Assembly: GCA_046313675.1 (NCBI GenBank)
Contig: JBKBXU010000274.1
Span: forward strand, 1 to 6,458
Source: JBKBXU01 sp046313675
Lineage (GTDB): Bacteria; Bacteroidota; Bacteroidia; Cytophagales; Cytophagaceae
DNA length: 6,458 bases
Direction: 5' to 3'
Position numbers and translations under genes: made by a program
The notes under the pieces: generated by a model
Database searches by the model: none
What the model saw: only the letters and a program-made list of their open reading frames with translations
What the model was told of the DNA's origin: nothing
Shown: positions 6,251 to 6,458 of the stretch, piece by piece
Position numbering within the stretch: the stretch's first letter is position 1
How the letters are laid out: the number at the start of each line of letters is the position of its first letter

Positions 6251-6307
6251 GCTTTGCTCGTATTTGTGTCTTAACCATAGGCTGCTATGCTTTGCTACAC
6301 AAATACG
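6251..6307. repeat. Nested inverted-repeat element with internal direct repeat
   Basis: CGTATTTGTGT (6259-6269) and ACACAAATACG (6297-6307) form a perfect 11-base inverted repeat separated by 27 bases. Inside it, CATAG and CTATG pair around a GCTG tetraloop. In addition GCTTTGCT occurs twice (6251-6258 and 6289-6296), each time directly before an arm of the long stem. This level of order is well beyond chance and there is no credible gene across it. It is best described as a palindromic mobile or structural repeat, or a structured RNA; the family is not recognised with certainty. Confidence 0.65.
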
Positions 6308-6345
6308 CTCTTTTACTACTCATAACGAAATCTATCGCATAATCC

Positions 6346-6364
6346 TGGTTAAACCAAATATTTG
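6346..6364. repeat. Two overlapping short palindromes
   Basis: TGGTT-A-AACCA (6346-6356) overlaps the perfect palindrome CAAATATTTG (6355-6364). Together they resemble a compound protein-binding site or the edge of the repeat-rich block. No gene adjoins them within the window. Confidence 0.35.
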
Positions 6365-6380
6365 ATGTGTATAGGGAGGG

Positions 6381-6442
6381 ACTCAGGAGTTGTTTCGACC
6401 TACGGAGGTCCGATAGTGAGAGGAGTGTTAAAAGCACACTCC
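6381..6442. repeat. Cluster of three consecutive hairpins at the right edge
   Basis: Three perfect inverted repeats follow one another: ACTC-AG-GAGT (6381-6390), GACCT-ACGG-AGGTC (6397-6410) and GGAGTGT-TAAAAGC-ACACTCC (6422-6442). The base composition is more GC-rich than the neighbouring spacer. The last hairpin is followed by CCG and seven A, so a terminator is not supported on either strand. Together with 6251-6364 this could be one structured element, such as a repeat family, an untranslated RNA or the edge of a mobile element that continues past the window. The minus strand has an open but start-poor frame here (with IWFNQDYAIDFVMSSKRA) that I do not regard as a gene. Confidence 0.45.
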
Positions 6443-6458
6443 CCGAAAAAAACCGATT

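Overview
The window is AT-rich bacterial DNA that most likely comes from the phylum Bacteroidota. The main evidence is a secreted protein with a type IX secretion (Por) C-terminal sorting domain. Supporting evidence is a TAnnTTTG-type -7 box in front of the first gene, the near absence of Shine-Dalgarno sequences, and a decayed REP-associated transposase with its palindromes. The genus cannot be settled from the sequence alone.

Layout: all five intact or partial genes lie on the minus strand, so the biological order runs from right to left. At the right edge (6107-6458) there is a non-coding block rich in inverted repeats. Next come a small outer-membrane beta-barrel-like protein (5576-6106) with a run of nine G upstream, and a 415-base spacer holding a possible decayed reading frame. 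A tight two-gene operon follows: a HelD-type RNA polymerase-recycling ATPase (3106-5160) and a zinc-ribbon SAM-dependent methyltransferase (2481-3104), separated by one base. The spacer 1909-2480 holds the 3' remnant of a REP-associated tyrosine transposase on the plus strand, two 34-base REP palindromes directly after it, and a possible start-less gene fragment on the minus strand. After that lie a 500-residue secreted repeat protein with a T9SS sorting domain (406-1908) and, cut by the left edge, a HipB-like antitoxin/repressor (1-205). The HipA kinase partner is expected just outside the window.

How the genes work together: the only strong functional link is the helD-methyltransferase pair, which is almost certainly co-transcribed. 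Its shared purpose is unknown; a link to transcription or RNA/ribosome maintenance is only a guess. The T9SS protein and the beta-barrel protein are envelope or secreted products without an evident link to each other. I found no CRISPR array, tRNA, rRNA or intact mobile element. The most notable signals are the decayed transposase with its REP doublet, the G9 tract in front of an outer-membrane protein gene, the nested inverted-repeat element at 6251-6307, and the helD-methyltransferase operon.
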